From positions 83,588 to 147,587 of the forward strand of contig JAKAWR010000003.1 of NCBI GenBank assembly GCA_021816935.1: 64,000 nt of DNA, written 5' to 3'. This DNA comes from Actinomycetes bacterium. GTDB lineage: Bacteria > Actinomycetota > Acidimicrobiia > Acidimicrobiales > JAMCPL01. The notes below the pieces were generated by a model, which was given only the letters and a program-made list of their open reading frames with translations, had not been told where the DNA came from and did no database searches. The first letter of the stretch is position 1; each line of letters opens with the position of its first letter. The position numbers were made by a program, and so were the translations under genes. Below are positions 61,810-64,000 of the stretch, piece by piece.

Positions 61810-64000
61810 CCTGTCACCGTCGAGACGGCACCATCCTCATTGTCGCCAACGGCACTGCTATCCTCACCAGCGCCGGCCCCTGTGGCACCCTCGGCACCCT
61901 CCACGGCCTCCACGGCACCCTCGGCACCCTCAGTGCTCCCCTCCTCGCTCGCATTGGCGCTCCCCCCGCCAACCTCGCCGCCTTCGCCATCATTGCCACC
62001 CTCACCGGCGTCGCTCTCGTTGCCGCGGACCCCGACACCCTGCAACCACTCCATCGATGCCTCAGCGCTCGACACTCCAAAGCCGGAGATGCCTGCGACC
62101 GGTCCTTCCTGGATGAACACCTGCGCATTCGGCAGGCTTGGTGCGTACTTGCGGTACCTCTCCATCCCTGTACCGGCCGGGATGAGCTTGCCGATAATGA
62201 TGTTCTCCTTGAGGCCGTACAGATCGTCGGCACTGCCCTCGATCGCCGCTTCGGTGAGTACCCGCGTCGTCTCCTGGAACGAAGCAGCCGAGAGCCACGA
62301 ATCGGTGGCCAGCGACGCCTTGGTGATTCCCATGAGCTCGGGGCGGCCTTCCGCCGGCCTCTTGCCCGCGCTCACCAGCGCCCGGTTCTCCTCCGCGTAC
62401 AGCGCCGAATCGACCCGCTCGTCCGGCAAGAAGGGCGAGTCGCCCTGGTCGATGACGAGAACACGCTTAAGCATCTGCCTGACAATCAACTCGATGTGCT
62501 TGTCGTGGATCGACACACCCTGGTCCCTGTACACCGCCTGCACCTCGTCCACGAGGTACTGCTGGGTTTCGCGAATGCCCTTCACGGCAAGGAGCTCCTT
62601 GGGGTCCTTCGGGCCGTCGACTATCGGATCGCCGGCAGCGATCTCCTGCCCATCGGCCACTAGAAGGTGCGTTCGCGGGGCGATCACAAAAGGCTCCTCG
62701 GTGCCGTCATCCGCAATCACCGTCACCTTCCGCCCATCCCCGGCGTCCTCGATCCGGACCACGCCCGAGTGATGAGCGAGGATTGCGGCACCCTTGGGTG
62801 TGCGGGCTTCGAAAAGCTCCACCACCCTCGGCAGGCCATGGGTGATGTCCTCTCCGGCAATGCCGCCGGTATGGAACGTCCGCATCGTCAGCTGGGTTCC
62901 CGGCTCGCCAATCGACTGGGCCGCCATGACACCGACGGCCTCTCCCAGCTCGACGAGATGGTGCGCGGCGAGGGACTGTCCGTAGCACGACGCGCAGACC
63001 CCCTTGCGCGATTCGCACGTCAGCGGCGAGCGCACCCTGATCCGGGTCACGCTCGGGTCGTCCCGCAGCCTCGCAAGAAGGGCACTGTCGATCATGGTCC
63101 CGCCATCCACGGTCTCACCACCGATGAACGCCACAGGCTCGGCAAGGAGCCGGCCAATGGCTCTCGTCTCCAGATAAGACCGCCGGTGCGGCTCGTCCGG
63201 GCTAATGTGTTCGAGCCAGATGCCCCGCTCGGTCCCGCAGTCCACCTCCCTTACGATCAGCTCCTGCGACACGTCCACAAGCCTGCGGGTCAGGTAACCC
63301 GAGTCAGCGGTACGGAGCGCCGTGTCGGCAAGGCCCTTCCTTGCCCCGTGCGTAGAGATGAAATACTCGAGAACCGACAGACCTTCCCGGAACGACGACT
63401 TGATCGGCCTCGGTATCATCTCGCCTCGCGGGTTGGATACGAGTCCCTTCATGCCGGCGATCTGCCTGATCTGCTGCGGGTTGCCGCGAGCACCCGAAAC
63501 CACCATCATGTCCAGAGGGTTGAAGTCCATGGATGCAAGGCTCTTCTCCATTGCCCGCCCGACCTCGGAGGTGGCTGACGTCCAGATCTCCACTTCCTTC
63601 TGGCGCCGCTCGTCGTCGGTGATAACGCCCCGGCGGAACTGCATCTCGGCCTTGTCCGTCTCCCGCTCGTACCGGTCGAGGATGACCCTCTTTTCCGGCG
63701 GCGTCCGAACGTCATCAACCGAAATCGTCAGGCCCGACTGGGTTGCATGGCGGAAGCCCAGCCTCTTTACCGCATCCAGCGATTCCGCAACCTGGTACAT
63801 GTCGTACCGCGCCGTAAGCTGCTCCACGATCGACGATATCGGCGTGTTCTGCTTGCCCACGACAGTGTTGACAAAGGGGAACCCGGTGGGCAGTGCCTCG
63901 TTGAAAAGTACCCGCCCCGGCGTCGTCACAAGCGCCAACCTTCCGGTTCCCTCCGGATCCTCACCGAGAGCGCTCGCCACGGACCGGTAGAGAGCGGTCT
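61806..64000 (-). CDS. rpoC: RNA polymerase beta' subunit, C-terminal part (5' end outside window)
   Basis: The frame is open to the right edge, so ~730 residues are visible. Recognisable beta' features: [20 protein letters not shown] region, [19 protein letters not shown] (trigger-loop-side helix), [20 protein letters not shown] (bridge-helix neighbourhood), zinc site cysteines in VDCGTERG and [13 protein letters not shown], and [20 protein letters not shown]. After the normal end (near [13 protein letters not shown]) there is an extra ~75-residue acidic Gly/Glu/Ala tail with GAE and EGA repeats. The stop overlaps the next gene. Part of the core transcription machinery. Confidence 0.97.
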   Translation of the reverse strand, partial: TALYRSVASALGEDPEGTGRLALVTTPGRVLFNEALPTGFPFVNTVVGKQNTPISSIVEQLTARYDMYQVAESLDAVKRLGFRHATQSGLTISVDDVRTPPEKRVILDRYERETDKAEMQFRRGVITDDERRQKEVEIWTSATSEVGRAMEKSLASMDFNPLDMMVVSGARGNPQQIRQIAGMKGLVSNPRGEMIPRPIKSSFREGLSVLEYFISTHGARKGLADTALRTADSGYLTRRLVDVSQELIVREVDCGTERGIWLEHISPDEPHRRSYLETRAIGRLLAEPVAFIGGETVDGGTMIDSALLARLRDDPSVTRIRVRSPLTCESRKGVCASCYGQSLAAHHLVELGEAVGVMAAQSIGEPGTQLTMRTFHTGGIAGEDITHGLPRVVELFEARTPKGAAILAHHSGVVRIEDAGDGRKVTVIADDGTEEPFVIAPRTHLLVADGQEIAAGDPIVDGPKDPKELLAVKGIRETQQYLVDEVQAVYRDQGVSIHDKHIELIVRQMLKRVLVIDQGDSPFLPDERVDSALYAEENRALVSAGKRPAEGRPELMGITKASLATDSWLSAASFQETTRVLTEAAIEGSADDLYGLKENIIIGKLIPAGTGMERYRKYAPSLPNAQVFIQEGPVAGISGFGVSSAEASMEWLQGVGVRGNESDAGEGGNDGEGGEVGGGSANASEEGSTEGAEGAVEAVEGAEGATGAGAGEDSSAVGDNEDGAVSTVTG

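Noticed and set aside
61507-62772. 421-codon plus-strand open frame
   Set aside because: Antisense to rpoC and the S51 peptidase; Ser/Pro-rich shadow.

Overview
The window is high-GC DNA from an actinobacterium. Supporting features are a complete mce operon (two YrbE permeases, six Mce proteins, one Mce-associated protein), a SepX/GlpR-type divisome gene, the DUF3817 gene pair, a class E/F-like sortase and many GTG/TTG starts. A deep-branching lineage such as Acidimicrobiia is my inference from gene content; no rRNA gene is present to confirm it.

Layout. 1-1256: partial secreted repeat protein and a palindrome-ended mini-transposon (MITE-like). 1257-12228 (minus): mce lipid-import operon, read yrbEA-yrbEB-mceA-B-C-D-E-F-mas. 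12293-16809 (minus): an ECF sigma factor and a GGDEF diguanylate cyclase overlapping by 4 bp. Each carries one C-terminal membrane segment and a long low-complexity exported tail, and they sit directly upstream of the mce genes. 17053-20649 (minus): surface protein, sortase and glycine-rich secreted protein. 21326-24574 (minus): class III aminotransferase and small membrane proteins, with a 29-C homopolymer between them. 24791-28976: sulfate assimilation (cysD-cysN-siroheme synthase, divergent cysH). 29334-31537: SepX-like protein, translin-family protein and tRNA-Ala. 31688-44244: a plastic region with a gutted ABC exporter, lipoproteins, a TetR/glycosidase pair, transposase remnants, a DEAD-box helicase, the second MITE copy, a VapBC-type module and a heme-O-synthase-like/polytopic membrane protein pair. 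44292-49396: two fused-domain envelope glycosylation proteins. 49589-56834 (minus): an AddAB-like helicase-nuclease pair. 56916-60994: tRNA-Gly, UDP-sulfoquinovose synthase, cyclophilin and a lipoprotein. 61120-64000 (minus): the 3' part of rpoC with a translationally coupled S51-family peptidase.

How the genes fit together. The YrbE/Mce proteins should form a lipid importer whose ATPase is not in the window. The tethered sigma factor and cyclase directly upstream could couple envelope sensing to transcription and c-di-GMP, with the sortase cluster as a neighbouring envelope module; this link is inference. CysDN and CysH provide sulfite, the siroheme gene provides the sulfite reductase cofactor, and SqdB consumes sulfite for sulfolipid; no sulfite reductase gene is seen here.

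The best-supported mobile-element observation is the MITE pair. In the second copy, removing the 160-bp element plus one TAA restores an uninterrupted IS3-family transposase reading frame, which fixes the element ends and its 3-bp target duplication.
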